DNA of 64,000 nucleotides from Bordetella bronchialis. Its GTDB lineage: Bacteria; Pseudomonadota; Gammaproteobacteria; Burkholderiales; Burkholderiaceae_B. This document shows positions 35,005 to 45,283 of this stretch, in pieces (the first letter of the stretch is position 1; each line of letters begins with the position of its first letter). The notes beneath the pieces are model-generated. The model had not been told where the DNA came from. It worked only from the letters and a program-made list of their open reading frames with translations, and searched no databases. Location of the stretch: NCBI RefSeq assembly GCF_001676705.1, contig NZ_CP016170.1:3410001-3474000 (forward strand), read 5' to 3'. Both the position numbers and the translations under genes were made by a program.

Positions 35005-35982
35005 TCAGTCCACCGTCGCCCCGGACGCCTTCACCGCCTTGCCCCAGGTACCGATTTCCCGGATCACATAGCTGTGGAATTCCGCCGGGCTCATGTGCAT
35101 GGCCTCCACACCCAGCGTGGCGAGCTGCTCTTTCACATCGGGGGCATTCAGGATGGCCTGCACTTCCTGGTTCATGCGCTTGGTGATGGCGTCGGGAATG
35201 CCGGCGGGGCCGAGCAGCCCGTACCACGGTTGCGCGTCCACGCCCTTGATGCCGGTTTCCGCCAGGGTCGGCACGTCGGGCAAGGCGGCCGAACGCTGCG
35301 CGCCCGTGACCGCCAGCACCTTCAGGTTGCCCGCCTTGACCTGCTGCATGATGGGCAGCGGGTTTTCGAAGGCCAGCGGCACCTGGCCGCCGACCAAGTC
35401 GTTCAGCAAGGGGCCCGATCCCTTGTACGGGATGTGGCGGATCTTGGTGCCCGCCGCGGTGTTGAACATCTCGCCGATGATGTGCTGCGGCGTGCCCGAA
35501 CCGGCGGAGCCGAACACCAGGTCGCCGGTCTTGCCCTTGGCGATAATGTCCTGGATGGAGTTCAGCCCGGACTTGGCGTTGACCGCGACGACGAAGCTGG
35601 TGCGCGCCAGCGGCACGACTTCGGTGAAATCCTTTGCCGGATCGTAGGGCAGCTTCTTGTACAGCGTGCCGGCGATCACGATGGGTCCGCTGGCGGCCAG
35701 CAGGAACGTGTAGCCGTCCGGCTTGGCCTTGGCGACGTAGGCGGTGCCGATGTTGCCGCCCGCGCCCGCCCGGTTTTCCACGATCACGGTCTGGCCCAGC
35801 TTGTCGTGCAGGCGGGTCGCCAGCAAACGCGCCAGCACGTCGGTGGTGCCGCCGGGCGCATACGGCGAAACCAGCGTGATGGCCTTGTCTGGCCACGCGT
35901 CGGCGGCATGCGCGCCCGGCGCGGCGGCGACGGCCGCAGCGGCGAACAACGCGGCAAGGCAGCGATTGAATGCACGGCTCAT
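35005..35982 (-). CDS. Bug/TctC-family periplasmic solute-binding protein
   Basis: This 325-residue protein has a signal peptide (about 1-27, ending GAHAADA) and the Bug signatures: WPDKAITLVSPYAPGGTTD, VENRAGAGGNIGT and ADGYT-like PDGYTFLLA. Such receptors deliver carboxylates and related small molecules to tripartite tricarboxylate transporters. No tctA or tctB gene is nearby, as is usual for the many orphan Bug genes of Bordetella. AGGAGACAT precedes the ATG. It has its own terminator and no obvious enzyme partner, so its ligand is unknown. Confidence 0.92.
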   Translation of the reverse strand: MSRAFNRCLAALFAAAAVAAAPGAHAADAWPDKAITLVSPYAPGGTTDVLARLLATRLHDKLGQTVIVENRAGAGGNIGTAYVAKAKPDGYTFLLAASGPIVIAGTLYKKLPYDPAKDFTEVVPLARTSFVVAVNAKSGLNSIQDIIAKGKTGDLVFGSAGSGTPQHIIGEMFNTAAGTKIRHIPYKGSGPLLNDLVGGQVPLAFENPLPIMQQVKAGNLKVLAVTGAQRSAALPDVPTLAETGIKGVDAQPWYGLLGPAGIPDAITKRMNQEVQAILNAPDVKEQLATLGVEAMHMSPAEFHSYVIREIGTWGKAVKASGATVD

Positions 35983-36129
35983 GAATATGTCTCCTGGGTT
36001 TTGTCATTGCGCGATCGCGGGATCGCGTTCGGATCTCGTGCCGAAACCCGAGGATAAGCCAGGACATTGCCGGACGGATAGACGGGCATGACCGGACACG
36101 GCCGGACGCCCGCGCGATTCAGCGGCCGT

Positions 36130-37377
36130 TCAGCCAGCCTTGGCCCGGCGTACCCGCACGATGCGGTTGTACAAGGCCCCCAGGGCCATCAGCACGCTGG
36201 TGCCCAGGAACACCGACTGCATGCCGAAATGGCCGCCGACGAAACCGCCCGCCAGGGGTCCCACCACCTGCCCCACGTACTGGGCCGAGGTGGAATAGCC
36301 CAGCATGGCACCCGCCACGCGTTCCGGCACGTTGTGGCGGATGACCGTGGCGATACAGGGCAGCAAGCCACCCAGCGACAGGCCCATCAGGAAGCGCAGC
36401 GCCACGAGCTGCCAGCTCGCGGTGATGAAAGCCTGCGGGATCAGCAGCAGGGCCGACACCAGCAAGCAGCCGATGATCACATTCCAGTGGCCCACGCGGT
36501 CCGCCAGGCGCCCCAGGCGCGAGGCGGACAGGATGCTGCCCAACGCGGTCGCCGACATCACCAGTCCGGACACCATGGTGACGTGGCCCGCCTCGGCGAA
36601 TTGCGCCACGTAGACGGTGATGATGGGCTCGATGGACATATTGGCCAGCATCAGCAGCATGCCGGTGAACAACATCGCCATCAGCGGCCCCTTGTCCGGC
36701 ACGGCAGCCAACCCTGCCTTGGGCTTGTCCGCGGCCTTGCCCGGCTTGGGACGGCGTTCTTCCTTGATCAGGAAGGTCGTGACCAGGAAGGCCACGAAGA
36801 TCAGCCCGCCGGATGCCAGGAAGGTGGCGCGTATGCCGATCAGGGGCGGCAACGCGCCCCCGATCAACGGCCCCGCCAGGTTGCCCGCCATGATGCCCGA
36901 AGACAGCACGCCCAGCGCCCAGCCGGTGCGATGCCGCGGCGTCTGCGTGGCCACCAGCACCATCGAGCCCGAGGCATACCCGCCCAACAGGCCGGCGAGC
37001 AGCCGCAGTCCCACCAGCTGGTAGACGTTCTCCGCCATGCCGATCAGCGACATGGCGATGGACATGCCCAGGCTGGCGCGGATCAGCATCAGCTTGCGGC
37101 CATAGCGGTCGGCCAGCCGTCCCCACAGCGGCGCGGTCAGGGCGGCGCTGAAAAAAGCGGCGCCGAAGGCCGCGCCGGACCATTGCACAATGGCGGCATG
37201 ATCCTTCACGCCCAGCTGCTCCACATACAGCGGCAGGAAAGGCAGCAGCAGGGTCATGCCCACAATGGTCGTGAAGGAACCGAACACGCATACCGCCAGG
37301 TTCCTCAGCCAGTGGTCCGAGCCCTGCTCCAGGGAAGCGGTATCGACGGCGGACGGCGTTGCGCTGGAACTGGTCAT
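36130..37377 (-). CDS. Major facilitator superfamily transporter
   Basis: This 415-residue inner-membrane protein has 12 predicted helices and the MFS loop motif GRLADRYGRKLMLIR between helices 2 and 3, with a second copy RLGRLADRVGHWN in the second half. The motif pattern fits drug:proton antiporters of the MdtG/TetA-like group. I start it at ATG 37377 (MTSSSATPS); an upstream start at 37434 is possible. It is monocistronic and lies beyond hutI on the same strand, so a role linked to histidine use is not indicated. Substrate is unknown. Confidence 0.85.
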   Translation of the reverse strand: MTSSSATPSAVDTASLEQGSDHWLRNLAVCVFGSFTTIVGMTLLLPFLPLYVEQLGVKDHAAIVQWSGAAFGAAFFSAALTAPLWGRLADRYGRKLMLIRASLGMSIAMSLIGMAENVYQLVGLRLLAGLLGGYASGSMVLVATQTPRHRTGWALGVLSSGIMAGNLAGPLIGGALPPLIGIRATFLASGGLIFVAFLVTTFLIKEERRPKPGKAADKPKAGLAAVPDKGPLMAMLFTGMLLMLANMSIEPIITVYVAQFAEAGHVTMVSGLVMSATALGSILSASRLGRLADRVGHWNVIIGCLLVSALLLIPQAFITASWQLVALRFLMGLSLGGLLPCIATVIRHNVPERVAGAMLGYSTSAQYVGQVVGPLAGGFVGGHFGMQSVFLGTSVLMALGALYNRIVRVRRAKAG

Positions 37378-37644
37378 CGAAGTACGGAGAGGGCGGAGAA
37401 TGGATGGCGGAAGGGACGATCCTGGAGCCGCCACCGCGCGGGCGGCAGCCCCGGCAAGAGCTGGCTACTATACGCCGCCATGGATCGGCATCCAGCCGAT
37501 ACGGGGTACCGTAATCCCGGGCACCGGCATCAGCCATACTGGAATGGAAAACACCAGGATGGCCTCCGCGCCCTGCCCCATCCATCAATCACCGGCGACA
37601 AGCGCATGGCCAACGCCCCGAATATCCCGGCCACGGCCCGGCGC

Positions 37645-38904
37645 CTAGAACAGCGATTCGTGTCCGCGCCGCAGTATGCGCGCGGGCGTGTGCATGCCGT
37701 GGCTGTAGCACAGTTCCGCCAGCTCGGGCACCTGCCAGAAAACCAGGTCCGCCCACTTGCCCACCGTCACGCTGCCCACCTGTTCCTGCAAGCCCAACGC
37801 GCGCGCGGCGGCGTGCGTCACGCCGTTCAGTGCTTCGGCCGGCGTCAAGCGGAACAGCGTGCACGCCATGTTCAGCATCAGCAGCAGGGACGTGAACGGC
37901 GACGTGCCGGGATTGCAGTCGGTGGCCACGGCGATGGGCACGCCGTGCCGGCGCAACAGGTCCACCGGCGGCACCCGGGTATCGCGCAGGAAGTAGAACG
38001 CGCCCGGTAGCAGCACCGCCACGGTGCCCGCCGCCGCCATGGCACGCGCGCCCGCCTCGTCCAGGTGCTCCAGGTGGTCCGCCGACAGGGCGCGATAACG
38101 GGCGCCCAAGGCAGCCGCGCCGCACAGGTTCAGTTGTTCGGCATGCACCTTCACCGGCAGGCCCAGCGCCGCCGCGGCGCGATAGACGCGCTCGGACTGC
38201 GCGGCATCGAAACCTATGCTTTCGTGGAAGACATCCACGGCATCGGCCAGGCCCAGCCGCGCGGCCTCCGGCAGCACCCGGGTACAGACGAAATCGATGT
38301 AGTCATCGGCGCGCCCGGCGTATTCCGGCGGCAGCGCATGCGCGCCCAGGAAAGTCGTGCGCACGGTCACCGGCAGGCGATCGCCCAGCGTGCGCGCCGC
38401 ACGCAGCATGGCAAGCTCCGTATCGCCGTCCAGCCCGTAGCCCGATTTGATTTCCACCGTGGTCACCCCTTCGCGCAACAGGGCGCGCAGCCGTGGCAGG
38501 GCCTGCTCGACCAGTCCGGCCTCCCCCGCCGCGCGCGTGGCGCGCACCGTGGAGACGATGCCGCCGCCGGCACGGGCGATGTCTTCGTAGGACGCGCCGT
38601 TCAGGCGCATTTCGAATTCCCTGGCCCGCGTACCGGCATATACCAGGTGGGTGTGGCAATCGACCAGGCCGGGCATGACCCACGCACCCTGCGCATCGAT
38701 GCACCGGCCCGGCCTGCCGGCTTCATTCATCCACGCGGCGTCCGGCACGCGGGCGCCATTCCCCAACCAGGCGATGCGTCCATGCCGTATCGCGATGGCG
38801 TCCGCGCCATCCAGCACGCCATAGGGCGTGGCCGCCGCCGGATCGAAGCTGGCGATCCGGGCATTGACAATCAAGGCAGGGTCTTGCGCGGGTTCAAGGC
38901 TCAT
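37645..38904 (-). CDS. hutI: Imidazolonepropionase
   Basis: This 419-residue amidohydrolase opens the ring of 4-imidazolone-5-propionate to give N-formimidoyl-glutamate, the third step of histidine breakdown. The metal-binding [10 protein letters not shown] (His84, His86) and HAEQLNLCG are intact, with the conserved [11 protein letters not shown] start at ATG 38904; a longer frame begins with a low-homology tail. The gene is divergent from hutC, with a palindrome between them that is a likely HutC operator. Confidence 0.94.
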   Translation of the reverse strand: MSLEPAQDPALIVNARIASFDPAAATPYGVLDGADAIAIRHGRIAWLGNGARVPDAAWMNEAGRPGRCIDAQGAWVMPGLVDCHTHLVYAGTRAREFEMRLNGASYEDIARAGGGIVSTVRATRAAGEAGLVEQALPRLRALLREGVTTVEIKSGYGLDGDTELAMLRAARTLGDRLPVTVRTTFLGAHALPPEYAGRADDYIDFVCTRVLPEAARLGLADAVDVFHESIGFDAAQSERVYRAAAALGLPVKVHAEQLNLCGAAALGARYRALSADHLEHLDEAGARAMAAAGTVAVLLPGAFYFLRDTRVPPVDLLRRHGVPIAVATDCNPGTSPFTSLLLMLNMACTLFRLTPAEALNGVTHAAARALGLQEQVGSVTVGKWADLVFWQVPELAELCYSHGMHTPARILRRGHESLF

Positions 38905-39004
38905 GGCGGCACGTTCCTGTGGGGCGGTCGAGGTCGGGCGCGCGGCGCGCGGCGCGGTTAGGGCCCTACCCGGGTTTTCCATAGCCGCATACTACTTGCC
39001 TATA

Positions 39005-39018
39005 CTTGTATATTCAAG
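39005..39018. promoter_or_regulatory. Candidate HutC operator
   Basis: The near-palindrome CTTGTATATTCAAG lies in the hutI-hutC divergent region. It resembles the CTTGT-N4-ACAAG type sites bound by HutC in other proteobacteria. Its position allows control of both hutI and the hutC-hutU unit. Confidence 0.55.
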
Positions 39019-39071
39019 CTAGAGTTTGCCCCATCGTCCACTCCGCGCCGCCGCGCATCGACTTCATACCC

Positions 39072-39839
39072 ATGCCTACCGCCACCCGCGACCTTCCGCT
39101 GCCGCCCTATGCCCGGATCAAGCAGCACATCGTCGAACAGATCGACGCGGGACGCTGGACGGTCAACGACCAGGTCCCGTCGGAGAACCAGCTGGCCGCG
39201 CAGTTCGAGGTGTCGCGCATGACGGCGCGGCGCGCCATCCTGGAGCTGACGCAGGAAGGCATCCTGGTGCGCAGCCAGGGCCTGGGCACCTTCGTCGCGG
39301 AGCAAAAACCCGCGCTGCCGGTCCTGGAGGTGCGCAACATCGCGGAAGAAATCGCCCAGCGCGGCCACCGCTACGCCAACCGTGTCCTGCAGCTGGAGCG
39401 CGTCACCGCGCCGGAGGGCATCGCCACCGCGCTTGCCCTGTCCATCGACAAGTCGGTCTACCACTCCTTGATCCTGCACCTGGACAACGACGTGCCGGTG
39501 CAGCTGGAAGACCGCTACGTCAATCCGCGCGTCGCCCCGGACTACATCGACCAGGACTTCAGCCGCGAAACGCCCAACGCCTACCTGAGCCGCGTCGCGC
39601 CGCTGACGGCGGTCGAACACACCATCGAAGCCATTCTTCCCGATGCGCGCGTGGCGGGCTGGCTGGAACTGAAAGGTCCGCAAGCCTGCCTGCAGGTGCT
39701 GCGCCGCACCTGGTCGGGCGATGACGTCGTGACGTTCGCCCGCCTGATCCATCCCGGCGACCGCTACCGCCTGACCGGCCACGCCGTCATATCGACGCGA
39801 TCCGCCACCGCCAAGATTTCCGGAGACCAAGCCCAATGA
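39072..39839 (+). CDS. hutC: Histidine-utilization repressor HutC (GntR family)
   Basis: This 255-residue regulator has an N-terminal GntR winged helix ([20 protein letters not shown], about 40-60) and a C-terminal UTRA ligand domain. It is the usual repressor of hut genes, with urocanate as inducer in known systems. ATG 39072 is preferred over 39006 because the longer frame would include the operator region. It overlaps hutU by 4 nt. Confidence 0.93.
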   Translation: MPTATRDLPLPPYARIKQHIVEQIDAGRWTVNDQVPSENQLAAQFEVSRMTARRAILELTQEGILVRSQGLGTFVAEQKPALPVLEVRNIAEEIAQRGHRYANRVLQLERVTAPEGIATALALSIDKSVYHSLILHLDNDVPVQLEDRYVNPRVAPDYIDQDFSRETPNAYLSRVAPLTAVEHTIEAILPDARVAGWLELKGPQACLQVLRRTWSGDDVVTFARLIHPGDRYRLTGHAVISTRSATAKISGDQAQ

Positions 39840-41518
39840 ACGCACCCGCATCTTCCCGCCTGGACCCGTCGCGCGCCATCCGCGCGCCGCGGGGCAGCAC
39901 GCTGACCTGCAAGAACTGGCTGATCGAAGCCGCCTATCGCATGATCCAGAACAACCTGGATGCGGAAGTCGCCGAACATCCCGAACAACTGGTGGTATAC
40001 GGGGGCATCGGCCGCGCCGCGCGGGATTGGCCATCGTTCGACAAAATCCTGGAGGTGCTGCGCCGCCTGCAGCCCGACGAAACCCTGCTGGTCCAGTCGG
40101 GCAAGCCAGTCGGCGTTTTCAAGACCCACGAGGACGCGCCGCGCGTGCTGCTGGCGAACTCCAACCTGGTGCCGCACTGGGCCACCTGGGAGCATTTCCA
40201 CGAGCTGGACCGCAAGGGCCTGATGATGTACGGGCAGATGACGGCCGGCAGCTGGATCTATATCGGCTCGCAGGGCATCGTCCAGGGCACTTACGAAACC
40301 TTCTACGCCGTGGCCAACCGCCACTTCGGCGGCGATCCCAAGGGCCGCTGGATCCTGACGGCGGGCCTGGGCGGCATGGGCGGCGCGCAGCCCCTGGCCG
40401 CGACCATGGCGGGCTTCAGCATGATCGCGGTGGAATGCGACGAGTCGCGCATCGACTTCCGCCTGCGTACCCGCTATATCGATGTCAAGGCGCGCACGCT
40501 GGACGAAGCGCTGGCCTTGCTGGACGAGGCCCGTAAGAACGGCCGCGCGCTGTCCATCGGCCTGCTGGGCAACGCCGCCGACGTGCTGGCGCGGATGGTG
40601 GAGCGCGGCATTACGCCGGACTGCGTCACGGACCAGACCTCCGCGCACGACCCCTTGAACGGCTACCTGCCCCAGGGCTGGACCATGGAGGAATGGAAAG
40701 CGCGCCGCGCCACCGAGCCGGATGCCGTGGTGCGCGCCGCCAAGCAATCCATGGCGGGCCACGTGCAAGCCATGCTGACGCTGCAGGAACGCGGCGCCGC
40801 CACGCTGGACTACGGCAACAACATCCGCCAGATGGCGCTGGAGATGGGCGTCCGCAATGCCTTCGATTTCCCGGGCTTCGTGCCGGCCTACATCCGGCCC
40901 CTGTTCTGCGAAGGCATCGGGCCTTTCCGCTGGGCCGCGCTGTCGGGCGACCCGGAGGACATCTACAAGACGGACGCCAAGGTCAAGGCGCTGATTCCGC
41001 ACGACAAGCACCTGCACAACTGGCTGGACATGGCGCGCGAGCGCATCGCCTTCCAGGGCCTGCCCGCCCGCATCTGCTGGGTGGGCGTGCGCGATCGCGC
41101 GCGGCTGGGCCTGGCATTCAACGAGATGGTCCGCACGGGCGAGCTGAGCGCGCCCGTGGTCATCGGCCGCGATCACCTGGACTCCGGATCGGTAGCCAGC
41201 CCCAACCGGGAGACCGAATCCATGCGCGATGGCTCGGACGCCGTGTCCGATTGGCCGCTGCTCAATGCCCTGCTGAACACCGCGGGCGGCGCCACCTGGG
41301 TGTCCCTGCACCATGGCGGCGGCGTGGGCATGGGCTTCTCGCAGCATGCGGGCGTGGTCATCGTCTGCGACGGCACGGATGCGGCCGCGCGCCGCATCGC
41401 CCGGGTGCTGCACAACGATCCGGCCACGGGTGTGATGCGCCATGCGGATGCCGGCTATGAAGAAGCGATCGCCTGCGCGCGCGACGCGGGGCTGGACCTG
41501 CCCATGCTGGGCCGCTGA
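39836..41518 (+). CDS. hutU: Urocanate hydratase
   Basis: This 560-residue enzyme adds water to urocanate to give imidazolonepropionate, with tightly bound NAD+. The NAD-binding [17 protein letters not shown] and the signature [12 protein letters not shown] are present. The length is normal. It is translationally coupled to hutC (ATGA at 39836). No hutH is found next to it, which is unusual for a hut operon. Confidence 0.96.
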   Translation: MNAPASSRLDPSRAIRAPRGSTLTCKNWLIEAAYRMIQNNLDAEVAEHPEQLVVYGGIGRAARDWPSFDKILEVLRRLQPDETLLVQSGKPVGVFKTHEDAPRVLLANSNLVPHWATWEHFHELDRKGLMMYGQMTAGSWIYIGSQGIVQGTYETFYAVANRHFGGDPKGRWILTAGLGGMGGAQPLAATMAGFSMIAVECDESRIDFRLRTRYIDVKARTLDEALALLDEARKNGRALSIGLLGNAADVLARMVERGITPDCVTDQTSAHDPLNGYLPQGWTMEEWKARRATEPDAVVRAAKQSMAGHVQAMLTLQERGAATLDYGNNIRQMALEMGVRNAFDFPGFVPAYIRPLFCEGIGPFRWAALSGDPEDIYKTDAKVKALIPHDKHLHNWLDMARERIAFQGLPARICWVGVRDRARLGLAFNEMVRTGELSAPVVIGRDHLDSGSVASPNRETESMRDGSDAVSDWPLLNALLNTAGGATWVSLHHGGGVGMGFSQHAGVVIVCDGTDAAARRIARVLHNDPATGVMRHADAGYEEAIACARDAGLDLPMLGR

Positions 41519-41661
41519 GGCTGGCATGCCTGGCCACTGCGTGCCCCTCGGGCATGGACGCTCCGCGGGGAGATGACCCCGGCCGGATACGCCACGAATC
41601 CACGCCGGCCCCAAGGGGACCGGCATAACGCAGCAGTAGACATACATACAAGGGGAATACC

Positions 41662-42654
41662 ATGAAATTGTCTCTGAGCCTGCGCCTGGCGGCTGCCGCC
41701 GCCGGCGCCTACCTTGCGGCGGCGAGCCTGCCGGCGCATGCGGCCGACGCCGCGTATCCGTCCAAGCCCGTCACCATCATCGTGCCCTTCGGCGCGGGCG
41801 GCGTGGCCGACGCGATTCCGCGCATCGTCGGGCAGAAGCTCAACGAGATGTGGGGCGTGCCGGTCATTATCGAGAACCGGCCGGGCGCCTCCGGCAACCT
41901 GGGCATGGGGCAAGTGGCGCGTGCCGCGGCCGACGGCTACACGCTGGGCCTGGCGCCGGCCGGCAACCTGACTGTCAATCCCCTGCTCTACACGAATCTC
42001 AACTTCGATACCGCCCAGGCCTTCGCGCCTGTCACGCTGCTGGCGACGTCGCCCAATATCCTGGTGGTGAATCCCTCGGTGCCGGCCAAGGATTTCAAAT
42101 CCTTCGTCGCCTATGCCAAGACGCGGCCGGGCAAATTGAACTTCGCCTCGCCGGGCGCGGGCAGCGGCGCGCATTTGGCCGGCGAACTGCTGAATCAATC
42201 GGCCGGCCTGAGCACCATGCACATCCCCTACAACGGCATGGCGCCGGCGGTCACCGATGTGGTCGCGGGCAATGTGGACATGATGTTCGCGGGCGTGTCG
42301 ACCGTGCTGCCCTTCATCCGCGGCGGCAAGCTGAACGCCCTGGCCATCGCCGGCCCGCATCGCCTGCCGCAGTTGCCCGATGTGCCGACCGTGGCCGAAA
42401 GCGGCTACCCCGGCTTCGACGTGACGTCCTGGTACGGCATCGTGGCGCCCGCCAAGACGCCGGCCGCCGTCCTGCAGAAGATCCAGCGCGATATCGCCAC
42501 CGTGCTGCAGGATCCCGCCGTGCGGCAGAAGTTCGCCGACCAGGGCGTGGAGCCCGCCAGCACGAGCACGCAGGAATTCGCCGCCATGATCCAGAACGAG
42601 TCGCGCAAGTGGGCGGACATCGTGAAGACGGCGGGCATCAAGCCTATCCAGTGA
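41662..42654 (+). CDS. Bug/TctC-family periplasmic solute-binding protein
   Basis: This 330-residue protein has a signal peptide (about 1-27) and Bug motifs YPSKPVTIIVPFGAGGVAD, IENRPGASGNLGM and AADGYTLGLAPA. AAGGGG precedes the ATG. It follows hutU after 143 nt and precedes an ornithine-cyclodeaminase-like gene by 13 nt. Its ligand could therefore be an intermediate of this cluster, such as urocanate or an amino acid, but that is inference. No tctAB is nearby. Confidence 0.91.
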   Translation: MKLSLSLRLAAAAAGAYLAAASLPAHAADAAYPSKPVTIIVPFGAGGVADAIPRIVGQKLNEMWGVPVIIENRPGASGNLGMGQVARAAADGYTLGLAPAGNLTVNPLLYTNLNFDTAQAFAPVTLLATSPNILVVNPSVPAKDFKSFVAYAKTRPGKLNFASPGAGSGAHLAGELLNQSAGLSTMHIPYNGMAPAVTDVVAGNVDMMFAGVSTVLPFIRGGKLNALAIAGPHRLPQLPDVPTVAESGYPGFDVTSWYGIVAPAKTPAAVLQKIQRDIATVLQDPAVRQKFADQGVEPASTSTQEFAAMIQNESRKWADIVKTAGIKPIQ

Positions 42655-42667
42655 ACCCGGAGACATC

Positions 42668-43672
42668 ATGCAGTCCATCGACATTACCTATCTGAACGGG
42701 CCCGACGTCAAAGCCCTGAACATCACGGATGCGGAGATCCTGGCCGCGGTGGAAGGCGCCTTGCGCGCCCAGGGCCTGGGCAAGACGGTGATCGAGCCGC
42801 GCGTGCACCTGGTGCCGGAGTCCTCGGACAAGGGCCACTTCAATGTGCTGCGCGGCTATATCGAGCCGCTGCATGTGGCCGGCGTCAAGGTGGTCAGCGA
42901 CTTCGTCGACAACTACAAGGTGGGCCTGCCGTCGGAGATGGCGCTGCTGAACCTGTTCGACCCGGTAACCGGCAAGCCGCTGGCCATCGTGGATGCGACG
43001 GCCATCACGGACATGCGTACCGGGGCGGTGACCGCGCTGGGCGCGCGGCATCTGGCCCGCCAGGGCAGCAAGGTGCTGGGACACATCGGCGCCCGCGGGA
43101 CCTCGTACTGGAATGTGCGCTTGCTGGACAGCATTTTCGATTTCGACGAGATCCGCGTGCATTCGCGCCGCCCGGAAAGCCGGCAGGCTTTCGGCGAGCG
43201 GCTGTCGCGGGATCTGGGCAAGCCCGTTTCCGTGGTGGACGACTGGAAGTCCTGCGTGCGCGACGCGGATATCGTGGTCGAGGCCTCGCGCCTGCCCGAG
43301 CCGACGCCGCTGCTGAAGACGGCATGGATCAAGCCCGGCGCGCTGGTGATGCCCTACGGGACGATGAGCGCGGTCGAATTGTCGTTGACGGACATCATGA
43401 GCAAGGTGGTGGTGGATGACTGGGGGCAGTGCCGCAAGGGACTGCCGTTCGGCGCGCTGCGCGCGCATGTGGACAGCGACCGCATTACGCAGGAGAACCT
43501 GCATGCGGAGATCGGGCAGATTGTCGCGGGGCTGAAGCCGGGCCGCGAGCGCGAGGACGAGACGATCCTGTTCTGGCATCGCGGGCTGTCGACGACGGAT
43601 ATCGCGCTGGGCCAGGCGATGCTGGACAAGGCACGGCGCCTGGGGATCGGACAGACCTTGAAGTTCGCTTGA
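42668..43672 (+). CDS. Ornithine cyclodeaminase/mu-crystallin family protein
   Basis: This 334-residue protein has a Rossmann-type NAD(P) region, with VLGHIGARGTSYWNVRLL replacing the usual GxGxQ loop, and the family segments VVSDFVDNYKVGLPSEM and IVDATAITDMRTGAVTALGA. Family members include ornithine cyclodeaminase, alanine dehydrogenase and ketimine reductases, so the reaction cannot be fixed. GGAGACATC precedes the ATG. It is probably co-transcribed with the Bug gene upstream and the PhnD-like gene downstream. Confidence 0.82.
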   Translation: MQSIDITYLNGPDVKALNITDAEILAAVEGALRAQGLGKTVIEPRVHLVPESSDKGHFNVLRGYIEPLHVAGVKVVSDFVDNYKVGLPSEMALLNLFDPVTGKPLAIVDATAITDMRTGAVTALGARHLARQGSKVLGHIGARGTSYWNVRLLDSIFDFDEIRVHSRRPESRQAFGERLSRDLGKPVSVVDDWKSCVRDADIVVEASRLPEPTPLLKTAWIKPGALVMPYGTMSAVELSLTDIMSKVVVDDWGQCRKGLPFGALRAHVDSDRITQENLHAEIGQIVAGLKPGREREDETILFWHRGLSTTDIALGQAMLDKARRLGIGQTLKFA

Positions 43673-43700
43673 TCGCCATGCGGACTCTCATGAAAGAACC

Positions 43701-44522
43701 ATGATGCAATCGACGCTGATCGCCTCGACGCGGATGTACGACGTGGCGCCGACGGCGCGGGCGGCGTGGCATGCCTTGCTGGGCGAGGCGCATCGGCGGG
43801 CGGGCCTGACGGTGCGGTTCGTGGAGCATGGGTGGCCCACGCCGATTGCGGAGCTCTGGTCGCGGCCGGGCTTGTGCGGCGCGTTCATGTGCGGATGGCC
43901 TTACGCGCAGGCTTTGCGCGCTGGGAGGGAGTACCAGGCCGTGGCGGCGGTGGTGCCGGATTTTCCTTGGTACGAGGGACAGGCGCGCTATCGCAGCGAG
44001 TTCCTGGTGCGCGCGGATGCGCCGTGGACGGGGCTGGAAGAGGCGTTGGGTTGCCGGTACGGATGGATGGTCCGGGATTCGCAGTCGGGATGGAATGCGC
44101 CGCGGCGTGCGCTTGCCGCGTATGCGGCGGTGCGGGACGGGAAGCTGTTCCGGGAGGTGAAAGGGCCTTACGGCAACCCGCGCGGGCTATTGGGCGCGTT
44201 GCGGGGCGGGGAGATCGATCTGACGGCGGTGGATGGTTGGTATCTGGATCTTTTGCGGGTGCATGACGCCGGGGCGCTGGAAAATGTGCGGACGATCGGG
44301 GTGACGCCGTGGACCCCGAATCCGCTGTTGGTGTGCAGGGTCGATGTGGAGGCGGCGTGTTGCGAGCGGCTCAGGGCGACGCTGGTGGCGATGCACCGGG
44401 ATGGGGACGCGGCGGGTCTGCTGCGCGAGGCTCGCGTGCAGCGGTTCGTGGCGGTGGATGCGGGGGCTTATGATGCGCTGCTCGATGATGGGGATGGCGC
44501 TGGGTATCCGGATATCGTGTAG
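43701..44522 (+). CDS. PhnD-like (type-2 periplasmic-binding fold) protein without signal peptide
   Basis: This 273-residue protein resembles phosphate/phosphonate ABC-transporter binding proteins (PhnD-like), with LCGAFMCGWPYAQAL and a second lobe GAL-GGEIDLTAVDGWYLDLL. The mature fold starts at residue 5, so there is no signal peptide. That suggests a cytosolic ligand-binding or enzymatic role, or a wrongly lost leader. Its start is a double ATG (43701 and 43704) with a poor ribosome-binding site. It ends the hutC-hutU-Bug cluster. Confidence 0.7.
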   Translation: MMQSTLIASTRMYDVAPTARAAWHALLGEAHRRAGLTVRFVEHGWPTPIAELWSRPGLCGAFMCGWPYAQALRAGREYQAVAAVVPDFPWYEGQARYRSEFLVRADAPWTGLEEALGCRYGWMVRDSQSGWNAPRRALAAYAAVRDGKLFREVKGPYGNPRGLLGALRGGEIDLTAVDGWYLDLLRVHDAGALENVRTIGVTPWTPNPLLVCRVDVEAACCERLRATLVAMHRDGDAAGLLREARVQRFVAVDAGAYDALLDDGDGAGYPDIV

Positions 44523-44546
44523 ACCGTCAGGGTTGCGATGCGCGTG

Positions 44547-44572
44547 AAAAAGGCGGCCGCGAAGCGGCCGCC
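44547..44572 (-). terminator. Rho-independent terminator of the 25-residue peptide gene
   Basis: The minus strand reads GGCGGCCGC-TTC-GCGGCCGCC followed by five T: a perfect 9-bp stem with a triloop. It begins 45 nt after the micro-gene's stop codon. The lack of a T-run in the plus direction argues against it serving the PhnD-like gene. Confidence 0.85.
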
Positions 44573-44617
44573 TGGCCGGCGGAATGGGGGCGGTTCCCTG
44601 TGGCCGGAGGTGGATCC

Positions 44618-44695
44618 CTAGATGACGTGGAACAGCCACAGCAGAATGATGACCGGGATGGGGATCCCCAACAGCCATAGCAGTATGCCTCGCAT
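44618..44695 (-). CDS. 25-residue hydrophobic membrane peptide
   Basis: The frame ATG 44695 to TAG 44618 encodes a peptide starting MRGILLWLLG and ending LLWLFHVI: one hydrophobic helix with a Pro-x-Pro kink in the middle. AAGGAG lies 8 nt before the ATG and a strong terminator lies 45 nt after the stop. Together these mark a real, independently transcribed micro-gene. Similar tiny peptides occur in other beta-proteobacteria, as far as I recall; no function is known to me. Confidence 0.75.
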   Translation of the reverse strand: MRGILLWLLGIPIPVIILLWLFHVI

Positions 44696-45186
44696 GGCGC
44701 TCTCCTTTTCTCGGTTGCCCGCTACGTACGGCGGGCTTCGATTGTGGAGGAGCAAACCTCGTGCCTGGTGGGGTGTGGTGGGGATCTCCGGCGTGGGGCG
44801 GTGGCTTGGGTGTTCGCTCGGGTTTTGCTTGATGTTTGCTGGGGGGGTGCCTGTCGGACGTCCGGCGGGGGGATGCCTGCCGGCGCCGGCCTGGTCGGGC
44901 GGTCCGGGGCCCGGGCCCCGGACACCACGTCGCTCGTCTCGTCCGCCGGGCGTTGGCTGGTTGGGTTTTTCTTCATGGCGTCCGCGCCACGGCTTCCTTC
45001 GACATCCGCTCGTTCGCCCTCCGACAGGCCGTCGCCGGCAGGCATCCCCCCGCCGGACTGCGTCGTGCCTCAGTGGCGGGTATCGGGGCGGGTGGTTTGC
45101 TTGGCCCTTCGTTGGAAGAGGCTATGGACGGTTGAAGGTCTTGCGGGGCCGATCGCGACGGCCCCCCAGCGGGGCCGCCGCGATCC

Positions 45187-45283
45187 TGCGTGTCGCGTGT
45201 TGCGTGTTGCGTGTTGCGTGTTGCGTGTTGCGTGTTGCGTGTTGCGTGCGGGGTGCGGGGTGCGGGGTGCGGGGTGCGGGGTA
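45187..45283. repeat. Heptamer tandem array (TGCGTGT then GGGGTGC)
   Basis: Nine units of TGCGTGT or a one-base variant are followed directly by four units of GGGGTGC and a partial fifth. The period is exactly 7 bp throughout, so the second block probably arose from the first. It is intergenic, about 95 bp after the stop codon of the deacetylase-like gene, and could vary in copy number by slippage. Confidence 0.93.
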
